Source of the DNA: Plenodomus lindquistii | Lineage: Eukaryota; Ascomycota; Dothideomycetes; Pleosporales; Leptosphaeriaceae | Direction of reading: 5' to 3' | Length of the DNA: 64,000 bases | NCBI GenBank assembly: GCA_025504975.1 | Contig: JANUWI010000001.1 | Span: 1,550,001-1,614,000 of the forward strand | Shown here: positions 10,873-22,917 of the stretch, piece by piece | How the letters are laid out: each line of letters begins with the position of its first letter | Position numbering within the stretch: the stretch's first letter is position 1 | Notes under the pieces: generated by a model | What the model was told of the DNA's origin: nothing | The model's database searches: none | Seen by the model: only the letters and a program-made list of their open reading frames with translations | Program-made: the position numbers and the translations under genes

Positions 10873-13800
10873 ATGAGCACCGGCGACGACGACGACCTCA
10901 AGTTACAGCGAGCATCTGCAACCTTACTGTCAGACTTTCGACACCTTCTACCTCGACTGCTATGGAAACGCAAACATGGCTCGGAGGCAGCCCAGATACG
11001 GCAGCATGTTCGAGACGGTGACATGCACAAGGCTTGTAGTCTGGTATGTATTGTTCAGGTCCAGATTAGAGTAGAAGCTCAACTGGATAGATTGAACCAT
11101 TCCAAGAAGATCCACAGATTCTTGACACGCATCTGAAATCCTTCATCCCACCATTGGTGGATGCCTTCCTCCAAGCAATTCAAATCACGTCAAAGGACAC
11201 GTGCAAGAAGGGCTTCGTGCCTCTTTCACATGCCATCTGTTGCATACTGAATGTCTTCTGCAAAGTCAGAGGCGAGAAAGTGATCAAAGGCTTTTTCAAC
11301 AACGAGCCCCGCTACCTGGAGCCTATTCTTGCTCAACTTGAGGCATGCCAAAACACCGGATCACAGGAAGAGCAGGAACTCAATCAAACCCCGACACAGC
11401 CATGGGTAGAGCGTCACATTCTCTTGCTATGGCTTTCGCATCTGCTTCTGGCACCTTTTCCTCTGGACTCCATGTCTGCACTTGAGTCATCAGCAGATAC
11501 GTCAAAGGCGCTTGGAATACAATTACCGGCCGACATCCCTGGAATCAGTCTTCGAGTACTTACGCTATGCCTCGAGCGTCTTCAATCAGCCTCCAAAGAG
11601 CGGAGCGCCGCCGCAAATCTCCTCGTGAGGCTTTGCGTACGTCCTGACATGCAGAAGCTTGGCTTGCTACACACGATGGTCGACTGGTCACTATCGTTCT
11701 TCTCAAAAATCTCAGTGGTGCACGTAGATATCCACCAATGCCTTGGTGTACTTTCCTTCCTGTCTGGACTCGTCGCTTCTGCCACAAACGAGGAAATTGG
11801 GTCAAATCTCGCTGCAATATATCAGTCTTGCCGCAAGATCCTCGAAGACCCTAGTCTCGAATTTGTAAAGTCTTCAGCTGTTGCCCGAAAGCTTGTCGTG
11901 AAGACGTTACGAACAATCGTCATACATGGTCTTCAAGCTACAGAACCGCCCTCCGGTCTTGACCCAACTTTAGTCCTAGAAGACGTCATCGGATTCCTGC
12001 TGGAGGCTCTGGCAGACGGAGACACCCCCGTAAGATACGGTGCAAGCAAAGCTCTTAGCATCATCACTCTCAAGTTAGACGGTGAGATGGCTGAAGAGGT
12101 GGTGGAAGCCATTTTGGGTTCGCTGACCGAGAACGTATTCTGGCAAGGCTCAAAACGCAATCTCAACAGCGTCAATCCTCTACGATGGCACGGGTTGACC
12201 CTGACATTGTCTCAGCTTTTGTACCGGAAGGCAATAGGCAACAGCCAACTGCCCGATGTCCTCAACGCTTTGTTGTTGTCACTCGGCTTCGAGCAGCGAT
12301 CACCTACAGGCGGATCTATTGGCACGAACGTGCGCGACGCAGCGTGTTTTGGTATATGGGCTCTGTCTCGACGCTACTCTACGGCCGACCTTCTTGCAGT
12401 AGATACTGCAGCGATCAGAGCCTCCCAACATCAAGATTCTTTACAGGTACCGCAAGTGTTGGCCATCGAGCTAGTTGTTGCGGCATGTCTTGACCCAGCC
12501 GGAAATATTAGGAGGGGCTCTTCGGCTGCTCTTCAAGAACTTATCGGTCGTCATCCCAACACAATTGAAGAGGGCATACCGCTTGTGCAGATTGTCGACT
12601 TCCATGCAGTTGGTCTGAGACAAAGAGCTATGTGCGACGTGGCGGTAAAAGCCGGCGAGCTACAAACTTTGTATTGGGAAGCACTTTTTGAGAATCTATT
12701 GGAGTGGCGAGGAACGGGATCTCTGGACTCAGATTCACGACTCTTCGCAGCGAAGGCTGTAGGTCTGTTATCTTCGTCACAAGCTCCAAGCTCAATACAA
12801 CGAATCTCGCATGAAATCCGTGCTAAGCTGGAGACTTTACGACCGCGAGAGGTTGAAGAGCGACAGGGCCTTGTCTCTGCCCTTGCAGCGCTCGTCAGAT
12901 CAGCCAACTCGATGGGAACTACCGAGGACCACAAGAAGTCATGCCGTGATCTTCTTGATCTTTGGAAGTTGCTCGAGGGTGAGCTTGATCTCGAAGAGAA
13001 AGCCTTCACATCGCCTGCACTACGACCTGGATTTACTGCAGCATCTATCTGCAACTTCGCTGGAGCCCTGGCTACCATGACCGTTGATCTGCCACAACAG
13101 TCACATTCACAAGATATCCCAGCACCGAAGATTACGAGGCTGCTTAATCTCTGTCTAGCACGCCATGAGGAACCAGTTCTAGAAGCCATCTCCAACGCTA
13201 CACCCTCTATCCTTCAGTTGTTATCCAGATTAGATGCTGGTGACCCAGAAAGCCTTGTATCCGCATGGCTGACCACGCTCGAAAATGAGACCTCATACAG
13301 TGGTCTTCGATGCTCAGGTCAAGCAGTCGCGCTCGGTGCTTCCTACGGTACCCTTGCCAGTTGGGATAGGGACGCAGCCTGGATCAACTTGCAAAACCGC
13401 ATCGTCAAAGTGCTGACTTTTCGATGCACAGCAGCTGTCGCTATCGAAGCTCGCACGGTGGCTTTGCGAGCGCTCAGTACTCTTCTGAGCGGCAGTCCTG
13501 GCACAACGACGTCTGCGTCTAGCTATCTAGCGGCCGATGCAGAGGCCCAGATTGGCAGTGCGCTCCACGTTGCTCTAAACGACTACACAATCACTGAACG
13601 TGGCGATGTCGGGTCACTTGTACGTCTCGAAGCATTGAGCACCGTTCGTTCTGCTTGGCACACAGGCCGTCTGCACAATGAAGAGAGTGGACGAGGAAAA
13701 CGGATCTACGCCGACGTTTTGCGGCTCTCACTGGAGAAGCTCGACAAGATGCGCGTCACAGCTGCACAAGTCCTCCAGGACAGCCCGCAAAGAGAAGGAG

Positions 13801-14597
13801 ATGTAAATGTTGTACTTCCTGCCGACGATGTCTCATCACAAGCATACTTCGCGGCAGCGCTCAAGTCCCTGAAGCGAGCGCCCGGCCCTGAGATCAGAGA
13901 CGCGCTCAGTCTAGGCTACTTTAATTCCGCGGGTATGGGCTCAGAGTCGGTACTACAGAATGCTCGAGTTGCGCTTCTCGATTGCATCGATACCCTACCC
14001 ACAACCAGCACTGACGCCAATTCGCCATTTTCACTCCTCGACCTCGCCACTTGCCTGACTACCCTCGTCAAAGCCAATCTAGACAATGACAGGGTCCTTC
14101 TACCACTGCTCGAAGTCATAGCCTTCTTGTTTGATATGCAAGTTATGCAGCGCCTGCAAGACACGGCGTTCAAGTGAGTAGCCGTTCCATTATTACTCCC
14201 AAACTCTCACACATGTTGCTAATTACATGAACCACCAGTTTCCGCACCCTCTTATCCCTGACGCAGAAATCTCACTTCAAATCCACACACATGCAGAAAC
14301 TGCACCTCGCGCTGGACATTTATCGCGGACTTGGTGATATTCCAGCAACACGAAAGGATACACTGACGAAAGTTATGAGCATGCTCTTGCATCCTTTTCC
14401 AAAGGTATTTCATACTGAGAGTGCTGCTAGATGTGATGAGATGCTGACAAGGAGTATAGGTTCGAATTACAGCAGCGGAGACACTGTGGTTATTAACGGG
14501 GGAAGAAGGACTGAAACGACATGATTGGAGTTTGTCAAGCAAGGGCTTGAAGAGTGCTGTGGATGGTATGAAGGATAGTCTGGTTGTTGGTGTTTGA
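10873..14597 (+). CDS. CIN1: Tubulin-specific chaperone D (cofactor D)
   Basis: Four exons (10873-11043, 11091-14173, 14239-14404, 14460-14597) encode 1185 aa, the usual size of the TBCD/Cin1 family. The introns have GTATGT, GTGAGT and GTATTT donors with TAG, CAG and TAG acceptors. The start MSTGDDDDLKLQRASATLL was chosen because family-like helical sequence begins there; an in-frame ATG at 10822 is less likely. The body is alpha-solenoid of ARM/HEAT repeats (PVRYGASKALSIITLKLDGE; DAACFGIWALSRRYS). The C-terminal third has the cofactor D signature GYFNSAGMGSESVLQNARVA and the final repeats KSHFKSTHMQKLHLALDIYR and RITAAETLWLLTGEEGL. Cofactor D captures beta-tubulin and, with cofactors E and C, assembles and recycles alpha/beta-tubulin dimers in the cytosol. 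Confidence 0.93.
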
Positions 14598-15880
14598 TCT
14601 GGTTGGGATATAGAAGGGATAGATGGGGTACATGTAGACCATACAGTATTCACTGCAGCAGACGTAGGTAATGAAATGGACATTGCCTATACTACGGAGG
14701 CTGTCATCGCGCAGTACCCTCTTGACGATTCGAGTGACTTGCGCGTGAGTTCGACCATGAACGATGATTTCATGGTTACCACGAGAGCAGGCATTGGTCA
14801 ATCTGCCAACATTCACTTTCAAGCTTCACAATCGAAGTTGATCTTGGCACAAGTTTACTCTGGTCCTGCAGCTAGTCTAACCCCTGTACACGCCCAACAC
14901 ATGATGATTGGCCGCTCATTTCAACGGCCGCGCGTCGTCGCGACAAGATTTCATTCCGGGGGGAAATTCTCTTGGGCATGGTTCTGATGCTAACATGTGG
15001 ACCGGAGTTGCATGTTGCAAGTCAATGATGCTGCGATGACTTACATATTGCAGATCAACACCTGTCACTTGTAGTGATTGCGTCACACTTGTAAGGTAAC
15101 GCGGGGCTAGATTCAAATGTTGAGCAATTGTGGCTGTTTCTTGGGGGATGGGATGGCCGTGCTGCAGGATGCCTTGCTTGGGTGAGGGGAGGGAGTGTGT
15201 TGTGGAGGGGAGAGGTGGGATGTATCCTTTCAAGGTCTGGTCTAATTCGAGGCGCTGCGACGGAGGTATGTATAGAGGATGATTACTGTATCATGACAGA
15301 GTATACGAATCAATCCATATTGCAGGTCGTGGTTCCCCAGGCTAGACTGGCGGCAAAGCTCAACCAAGCCTGACCTCAGCCTCGTTAAGCATGCCATTGC
15401 GCCCCTGGCCCGCTCGCAGGGCAGGGCCATGTCGCAGCAACCACCGTCATCCCGTCATCCCTCCGCCGCCGCCCGCACACCACAAGAGACACATACACCA
15501 TCTTGTACGCCTGCCTGTCGCTCTCCACCTCGCCGCTACAAAAGAGAGTCACACAATAGACCCCGACGCCACCTCGACGGGTGAGTGTGAGTACACCCAA
15601 GGACAAGAAGTGTGGAGTATCGGCCGCGCGCGTCCGCCCAGCCACGCCCACGTCGATAGCTCCAGTGCTAGGGACTCAACCCAGCAACAAGACTATGACG
15701 ACGACGACGACCTGGCTGCTGTCTCGCTCCGCGTCGCTGCCGTGTCCGCCCTCGCCTCCCCCACCGGCACCCTACAACACCTACAACAAACATCCCCCCA
15801 CGGCTTCCGTCGCGCCTGCCTTCTCCGCCTCGTCCCGAGCGAGCGACCGCGGCGGCCTCTCCCTCCTCCGTCGCCTGCCA
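14598..15880. other. Intergenic and 5' leader region
   Basis: Contains the 3' flank of cofactor D and the promoter and leader of the membrane protein gene. From about 15400 the DNA becomes GC-rich with open frames in several phases. One of them is in frame with the downstream gene from 15694, so a longer N-terminus of that protein is possible. Confidence 0.4.
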
Positions 15881-16597
15881 ATGCCTATCGAGCTCTCCAT
15901 TGTGCCCCGGGCGCATTGGCTCAGCAGACTGCGCTCGTGTCTGCGCCTGCTCATCATTGTCCTCAGCGGCGCCGTCGTCTGCATGCTCATGCACTCGCTC
16001 GAGATTTACCGCGGCAACCGCTACATTGACCTGCGCAAGGGCGAGCTGCCCATGGTCTGGCCTGCCCATACCAATCTTGCGCCCACCATCGTCTTGTTTG
16101 CTATTGCCGCCGCCAACTTCCTCGCCTCGGTTGCCATTCTCTCGCTGTCGTTTAAGCGCTCGTTTCGAAGGCCGTTTCGCTCCAGGGACGTTTATCGCAT
16201 CGTGGCTGGCAGCTTTGGCGTCATCATGTGGATCACCGCTCTGGTTGTCTTCAACCTGTTGGACAAGGCGAGCAAGGCCAGTCTGGGACGCTACTCGTGC
16301 ACCCACCAGAACATGCTGAGCAACGGGCGATACCAGTACCGCGCCGTCTGTGAAGAGCAGGTCAGTCACCCTGCTCCCCTTTGATCTGCTTATGCCTTTG
16401 CTAATATTATGATACAGGGCGTAGCATTCTACACCGCCATGGGCGCCGCAGCCGCCGAACTCCTCACCCTCATCACCCTCGCCATGTCAGCCATTCAGTC
16501 CGCAAAACACAATGAACCCGCACCCATAATACAGATTCGCGAGAAGAACAACTCGATAAGCTCGGGCTCGCAGTTTCAAAAATCTTTGAAACGATGA
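15881..16597 (+). CDS. Four-transmembrane fungal membrane protein
   Basis: Two exons (15881-16360, 16418-16597; donor GTCAGT, acceptor ACAG) give 219 aa from MPIELSIVPRAHWLSRL. Four hydrophobic helices are visible: CLRLLIIVLSGAVVCMLMHS (about residues 20-40), APTIVLFAIAAANFLASVAI (about 66-86), IVAGSFGVIMWITALVVFNL (about 107-126), and AFYTAMGAAAAELLTLITLA after the intron. The loop between helices 3 and 4 holds two Cys (YSCTHQN and YRAVCEEQ) that could form a disulfide. This four-helix layout resembles MARVEL-like or tetraspan fungal proteins, but no family motif is decisive. An in-frame ATG at 15694 would add a Ser/Pro/Ala-rich N-terminus. Function unknown. Confidence 0.75.
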
Positions 16598-17126
16598 TAT
16601 ACGATAATACTACATATACCCTGAGGACTAGCAGCCTCGCCGCTCCATCTCCCAATACCTTGTTCTCTTTCTTTCCTTGTTCTATAGTTATTTGCATGAT
16701 ACCCGGGGTTCCCCTTTTTCCCACCGTTTAGCGACATCGCCACCAGAACCAACTTGAGATATTGGCGTTCTTGGGGAACACACTACTTTGTATCGATGCA
16801 TAGCCAGAGGTCCAACATGTCGAAAGCATCGGATTCGCATACCAAGGGGTTCTGTCCTTATATCCTACATCACTTGCCAACGGGCTCTATCCTTGCATCC
16901 TGCAACACTTGCCAACACACCCAACGCAATCACCAAATGCACTGCAGCTACCACTTCGAATACCGCCATAGAGTGATTCATATATCAGAGCAGCTACGGC
17001 CACGCCATATCACATTGAAGAGTTGCGCAGATACTAGTCCGTGATTGAGGAGAGAGACAGAACAGCTAGCCTTCAATTGAAAGAACAATCTACACACTCT
17101 CTCCCGTCTCCATTGCTTAACCGTGA

Positions 17127-20100
17127 TTACGCCGACTCCTCCTTCCCCCCTCCAAACAACCCCTCGTACCCGCCCCCCAACCCACCAAACCCCCTCTTCT
17201 CCTCCTCCCACATCTCCCTCTCCCCCGACCCCCTCACAATCACATCCAACATTTCTGCCGTCTCCCTAATCCCCCTCACCAACTCCGACTCCGACTCCCC
17301 TTCTTCCCTCCCCTCCTCCATCACGCGCCCCCACAAAACCCCCAAACCCATGACAATCTTCCCCCTATGTCGCGGAACCCTCGGCCAAGCATTCATCATG
17401 ACGCTTCTCAGCGCCGCCAGCGTCGAAAGCAATAATTCCTCATGACTCAGAGCAAAGGGTTCTTGTAAAATGGATGAGAGGAGGGTGATGCTATTGGGGA
17501 GATGTTTGACGGACTCGATGCCCATTTCGCTAATGAGGGGTGGCAGGTGTGAGATTAGTTGGTTGGTGAGATTGGGGTAGGTGGAGGGGGTGGGGAAGTG
17601 GGAGAGTGGGGTGAAGAGGCCGCGGCGGAGGAGGGTGTCGAGGAAGGATTGTTTGGTTGGGGGGTTTACGGTGGTGGTGGTGGTGGTGGTGGTGGTGGTG
17701 GTGGTGGTGGTGGTGGGCTGAGGGAGGAGGTGTGCGAGGGCGAGGAGCGCGGGGTGCACTGCTGAGAGGAGGGTGATGGAGTCTTGTTCTGGGGTTAGGG
17801 TCGGGAGGTGGGTAAAGAGGGGGAAGAGGGAGGAGGAGAGGACGTTGTGGTAGCCGGTTCGGTGGAGGAAGTCTGATGGTCCAATAGTGTTGTTGGATTT
17901 TGTGGATAGGGAAGTGTGCTGACTGAGTGGTTGTTGTTGTTGTTGCATTTGTTGGAGCAGCAAGGTGAGTAATCCACATCCTTTTGCTTTTGATTCGACT
18001 TCCGAATCGTCAATCATTTTGAGTATTGGAGGCATCAGGAATCGCCATTGTGTTTCGATTTCTTTGCGGCTCATGGAGCTGATGGACCATCTAAGCAAGT
18101 CCAGAATATATCCGTTCCCAGCATCTTTCCATGGCGTCGGTTGCCGCGAGATCTCTAGTGTGTTTGCATTTGGCTTATTCTGCGGGAAGAAAGGTGGAAT
18201 GGTAAGCTGGAGAAAGTGTGAAGCCAGGCGGGAGGAAAGCTCACTTTCGTTCTTCTCGCCTCGTGAGACCCGAACAGCTTCAATGGCTTCGGCTGGGTCT
18301 GTGACATCAGGGTTGCGTAGCTGCCAGGCCATGACAATATCGAGCGCACTCTTCATCCAGGGACCAGGCTTAGTGTTGAGTGCTTTGGCGAGATCGGTGC
18401 CCTTGAGGAGGGCCTTGAAGGTATCCGCGTCTTCTACGCCGTGTTTGAGCACTTGGTCAATGAAGGCAGCGTATGAGGCAAGTAGATCTGGAAGGGTCAG
18501 CTCAAAACTCAGGACTAGCTTTGTCTAAAGACATACCTTGCTTAGAGGTTGGGTTCAGCACAATCTCGTGCAACATGTTGAACAGGACCTGTGTCCGCCA
18601 TGTAGAGCCCCAGCGCCGGATAGACATGCCAATCACGTCTCTAGCTGTGTAGTCATTCGAAGGGTCGATTGTGTCGGGTCGGCGAAGACCCTTCGCGCAC
18701 TTCGCCACGCTGCTCTGGATCTCTTCACTGTTGGTAAGAGAGGCGGCGATGACGTCGCAGACCTTATTTGGAGCTTTGAACCCCTCACGTGCGACAAGAT
18801 AGGCAGCGAAGAAGGGTCGCTGCGCGGGTTTGGGATGAGGTATCATGGGTGCGTCAACCCAAGGCATGACCGTAGAGCATACCCAGGCCAAGTATTGTTC
18901 ATCTTCATCGCGCAGCAGATGATCTGGTATGGTAGAGGGTATGTCGTCGGATTTGGCCACAAGAGACTCCACGAAGTCATACGCTGACTGAAAATATGCC
19001 GTCTCGGGCTCGGATGGCAGGGCTCTTGTAGGATCTGTAAATACTGTCCGGTAGAGACCAAAGCGATTGATGAGTTCCAACGCCATGCGCGGTCTTGGAC
19101 CTTTCAGCATCTTCTCCAGCTCGATTCCGACCCGTTCTCTGCTGATTTTGATCTTCAAAACATCTTGGATCTCCGGGTTGCCCATGGCTTTGGCCGTCTC
19201 AGGTTCGATGGTGTAATCGAGTCGACTGGCGAAGCGTATCAACCGTAAGACTCGTAGCGGATCGTCTTTGAACGTCTGATAGGGCTCCAGTGGGGTACGG
19301 ATGATACCGGCAGCCATATCCTCATGCCCACGCTTCGTGAAGTCCTCGACCTGACAGGTGTGCAAGTTGTAGAACATTGCGTTCACAGTGGCGTCTCGCC
19401 GCATGGCATCTTCCTCGGCGGTACCAAACTCCATTTCAGGATTGCGTGATATCTCGTTGTACGTCTCCTTCCTCAGATTCACAAGATCCAGGTCGATCCC
19501 CATGATCTTGGTTGTTGCAGTCTCCAGATTCTTTGACTTTTCAGGATTGGCTTCAATCTTGTGCAGCCCAGGTGCAATCTTCTTGGTCCTGTCGCTGCTG
19601 GAAAGCTTCTCGCCCTCCTTTATGAGACCATGTTTCTCTGCGTTACCAGGGATCCTGAGGTACTCTTGCATCTTTAGGCCGAAGTGCTCCCCCGTCAACT
19701 TGTTGATGGCGAGATCAATGTCGTGGCTTCCGACCTTGAGAAGCTTGTCACGCACCCATCCTCCCGTCCATCGCAGAACAAGCTTCTCCTTTGCAACTTC
19801 TGGGGGGACCTCTACGCTGGTGATTTGCTCGGTCGAGGATGTGCCATCGATGTATTCAGCAACATCAAGCAACAGTCGGCGTAAGTTGGACTCGACCTCG
19901 GTCAACTCGAGCCGAGGGGAATCCATGTCCGGATTGGAGGTCTTGGTCCCGTATGGGTGTATGAGTTTGGGGGCCTGTGTTTCTGTCTTTCTCCGCTTGG
20001 CGCTCCGTCCTTGGATGTGGGGAGACGACGGTGGTGTGGACATGCGAGGTGATTGTAGACTTGATTGCGTAGAAAAGGGGTTCTTCTGAGAAACTCTGTG

Positions 20101-20199
20101 GTTGGTCGCGTAGAAAAGTGTCAAGGGAATGTCAGGCTTGCAGCGCAGAGAAATCATGCGTGGAGAGTACAAACGGCAGGGTCGACTGACCCAAGGCAT
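17127..20199 (-). CDS. CCA1-TTI2: tRNA CCA-adding enzyme fused in frame to TTI2 (CCA1-TTI2)
   Basis: Two exons (20199-18537, 18487-17127; donor GTATGT, acceptor TTCCAG) give 1007 aa. Residues from about 85 onward are a class II nucleotidyltransferase: GGWVRD, the metal-binding DID of SHDIDLAIN, RRDATVNAMFYNL, DPLRVLRLIRFASRL, and RERVGIELEKML. The CCA1 C-terminus, ALNTKPGPWMKSALDIVMAW, is present. With no stop or intervening ATG the frame continues into a TTI2 domain: LTIPPFFPQNK, PWKDAGNGYILDLLRWS, FLMPPILKMIDD, AKGCGLLTLLLQQM, TPEQDSITLLSAVHPAL, and NAWPRVPRHRGKIVMGLGVL. CCA1 completes tRNA 3' ends; TTI2 is part of the Tel2-Tti1-Tti2 chaperone complex for PIKK kinases. The start at 20199 gives a mitochondrial-type leader (MPWVSRPCRLYSPRMISLR), with an in-frame ATG at 20043 as the likely nuclear/cytosolic start. 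An upstream ATG-less extension to 20346 is less likely. The usual N-terminal region of TTI2 is missing. A 65-nt intron at 18244-18180 may separate the products. Confidence 0.82.
17670..17714 (-). repeat. Pure ACC trinucleotide repeat coding poly-threonine
   Basis: Fifteen perfect ACC units on the minus strand (GGT on the plus strand) encode a Thr run inside the TTI2 part, between the conserved TPEQDSITLL block and the C-terminal half. It lies in a poorly conserved loop, where length changes in multiples of three would be tolerated. Confidence 0.9.
18180..18244 (-). other. Candidate alternatively spliced intron at the CCA1/TTI2 junction
   Basis: On the minus strand the segment begins GTGAGC and ends CTTTCTTCCCGCAG, with a CTTAC branch-site match about 27 nt before the acceptor. 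It is 65 nt long, so its removal shifts frame. The spliced frame reads GAA A + AA, then TAA at 18177-18175, ending a 636-aa CCA1 in GEKNEK. If retained, the segment encodes SELSSRLASHFLQLTIPPFF, part of which resembles the conserved start of TTI2. Confidence 0.65.
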
Positions 20200-20522
20200 C
20201 CATGGGACTCGGAAGCGGGGGGTCGGTGAAGGAGTGTCGCGAAGGTAAAGGAGGGGCTTGGAGAAGCGGGCTGGACTTTGTATGACGGCACAGACGCAGT
20301 GGGTGCGGTGTGGTGGGGAGGGTTGTGTATTATGGAGGTGCCGCACCTTGTCCAGTCACATCTCGCAGCGGCCGCAACCACGATCCGTCGTCACGCAACG
20401 TCGACACGACAGCCACGGTACAGGACAGACGCGCCGTCCATGCAGCCCCCGGAATACATGCCGCCGTCACCTCACTCCCCGTGCGCATCCACAACCACGC
20501 GGGCGCACCGCCCAAGCCTCCC
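20200..20522. promoter_or_regulatory. Shared upstream region of CCA1-TTI2 and TRS85
   Basis: The two genes are divergent with about 320 bp between the preferred start codons. Open frames from both genes extend into this segment (minus to 20346, plus from 20310), so the 5' ends may overlap. Confidence 0.5.
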
Positions 20523-22917
20523 ATGCCGCCGCCCCACGATGCCACGCCGAAGCCGCCCTCGTACCCAGCCAACATGGAGGCCTCGATGGTGATGCCCAAG
20601 CTGCGCGGCTCGCCCGCTGCCTCGCTCGCCTCGCTGCCCTACCGCCGCTCCAACCCCAGCCTGTCCAAGCTGTTCGAGTCGACCACGAGCCTCTCCACCT
20701 CGCGCCCCAGCTCAGGCACCGCGACGCCCACAGGCCCCCCCGCCACAGCCGCCGTCTTCTCCCCAGGCTCGCGGCTCAGTGGCACAGGGACCCCCAACAG
20801 CCTGCCGCCCGGCGTGTCGGACCAGTACCGCACCCTCATACAGCAGGCCTTTGTGCCCTGCGTCGCTGTCCTGGCCGATGCCGAGACCGAGGAGCTGATT
20901 CGCGGCAAGGGGCTGGAAGGAGGGCTGTTGCAGCTGTTGCGGCCTTTTGGCGAATCAGTGCCCGGCAAAGTCACCATACGAGACAGCAACGGCGCAAGCA
21001 GGAGCTGGGACGACTTTGGCGTGCGCTTCATGGGCGTCGACGATGCCTATGCCCATGTGCGCGCAGACGGGGGCAGCCAAAGAACATCGACGAGCTCGGC
21101 GAGACGGCCCAGACGGGCAGGCGGCGATGTGGCACAGATTGAAGAGCTGGTCGACCGACATCTGCAACACTCCGAGTTCAATCGCCAGGTCCCTGAATCA
21201 GACTACATGAACAAGGGCGAGCCCCCCGCACAGACAGACAGCACGTCCTCCCCGTTCCACACCCTCTATCTCCGCCGGCTGTTGTCAGGGCTGCCAGTAG
21301 TACCCCACGAGACCTTTTCACATCCCGTGGCAGGTATAATAGCCATCAGCTCGCGCAACCCACACCCCATAGAAGAGCTACGACGTCTCTACAACAGACA
21401 GCACGATGGAGACCTGCGCTTCCCTCAGTGGGTAGAGAATGACTTTCTACGATACTATGTTCTCATACACGACGAAGAAACGGGCGATATTGCAAAGTCA
21501 AATCAAACTTTCGATTCAATGAAGAGACATTTCGGTCTCCATTGTCACCTGCTGCGGCTGAAGAGTCAGCAATGTATACCGTCAGATGACGACAGTGTAC
21601 GGTTACCGACTTGCGAATGGATGTCTGCATCAGAAGAGCTGGCAGAGATCCAAAGACGAGGTATGTCCCTGAACCATTTTACATAAATAGTCCGAATCAA
21701 GTGCTGATCAATCCACAGAAACGACAGACGACATCACAGACCCCACCCCCTACTTCCCCGACTCAGACATAAGCAGTCTCCGCACCTTCATTCGCGAGCT
21801 CGTCACGCAATCCATAATCCCCAACATGGAGCGCAGCGTCGCAACCTGGAACGAGCAAATCCTCTCCCGTCGCCGCGGCCTCTCTGGGCGCTTCATGTCC
21901 CTCTCCAAACGCTGGACCCCCTTCGGCAGCTCCCGCAACAGCGGCTCCTCCTCGCCCGCCTCCTCAAACTCAAACTACGATAGCCTACAGGGTTTCTACC
22001 GCCCCGACGCCCCCGAAGCAATCATGCGCCGCCTCGCAGACTACTGCTTCATGCTACGCGACTGGAAACTCGCCCTCAGCACCTACGACATCCTCCGCAC
22101 GGATTTCCAAAACGACAAGGCATGGCGCCACTACGCGGGTGCATCGGAAATGGCAGCCTTGTCAGCGCTTATGTCACCAACCCCAATGTCATCAAAGAAC
22201 AGAGCCGAAAACATAGACACCTGGATCGAAGCAGCCTCGTACTCATACACTGACCGCCAACGCAGTGCAGCCCCCTACTACGCCCTGCGCACCCTCGCAC
22301 TCAGTTTCGAACTCCTCCGCTTGCGCGGCCCCAGCGCCGCAGACGACGCCGCACGCTGGGCAACACGTATCCTGGAAACAGGTCTCGTAGGTGCAATCGG
22401 CCACGCCCTCGTCACAGAACGCATCTCCGCATGCTATGCCATCCGCACCGGAGTCGGGACCTACAAACTGGGGACTCGGCGCCGCAAAGCCGCGCTCTGG
22501 GCTATCCTCGCAGCGCAGAATTGGGTGCACAGGGCGAAATCGCTACAGGCGGAGAAGGCGCTGGATATGGCGTTGCGGTTGTATAATGTACAGAGTGAGA
22601 GTAGACAGGGGGAGGTTGTTAAGCTGCCGTTTGGCGATATGCAGAGGTTTGTGGATGAGTTGAGGCAGCAGATTATGGGGTTGCGCATGGCGAATCAGGG
22701 GTTTAGTGAGGGGGAGGGGAGGGGGGATGATGGAGAGAGCGGCGATGAGGGGGCTGAGGTGGAAGAGGCGATGGAGACTTTGGATATTAGTCCGCGCATG
22801 AATCGGAAGAGTTTGATTGGGGTTACTGTGCCTGCGTTGGGAGATTCAGGGCCGTTGAGTCCGGCGCTTGAGAGGAGGAAGGACGAGTTGGATTCGAGGG
22901 ATGAGGGGTTTGAATGA
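20523..22917 (+). CDS. TRS85: TRAPP complex subunit TRS85/TRAPPC8
   Basis: Two exons (20523-21660, 21719-22917; donor GTATGT, acceptor CCACAG) encode 778 aa. The start MPPPHDATPKPPSYPANMEA was preferred; an ATG at 20574 (MEASMVMPKLRGS) is a good alternative. The conserved Trs85 opening is YRTLIQQAFVPCVAVLADAE followed by VTIRDSNGASRSWDDFGVRF. Later blocks include PVAGIIAISSRNPHPIEELR, VENDFLRYYVLIHDE, SLRTFIRELVTQSIIPNMER, and the TPR-like YCFMLRDWKLALSTYDILRT. Trs85 defines TRAPPIII, the GEF for the Rab Ypt1, acting in autophagy and ER-Golgi traffic. The last 90 residues are acidic and serine-rich. The Ser/Pro-rich N-terminus is unlike the rest and is probably disordered. Confidence 0.9.

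Noticed and set aside
15668..16369. 233-codon minus-strand frame
   Set aside because: Antisense to the membrane protein; Gly/Arg/Gln-rich shadow.
17559..17765. Glycine-run frame on the plus strand
   Set aside because: It is the complement of the ACC repeat in the CCA1-TTI2 gene.
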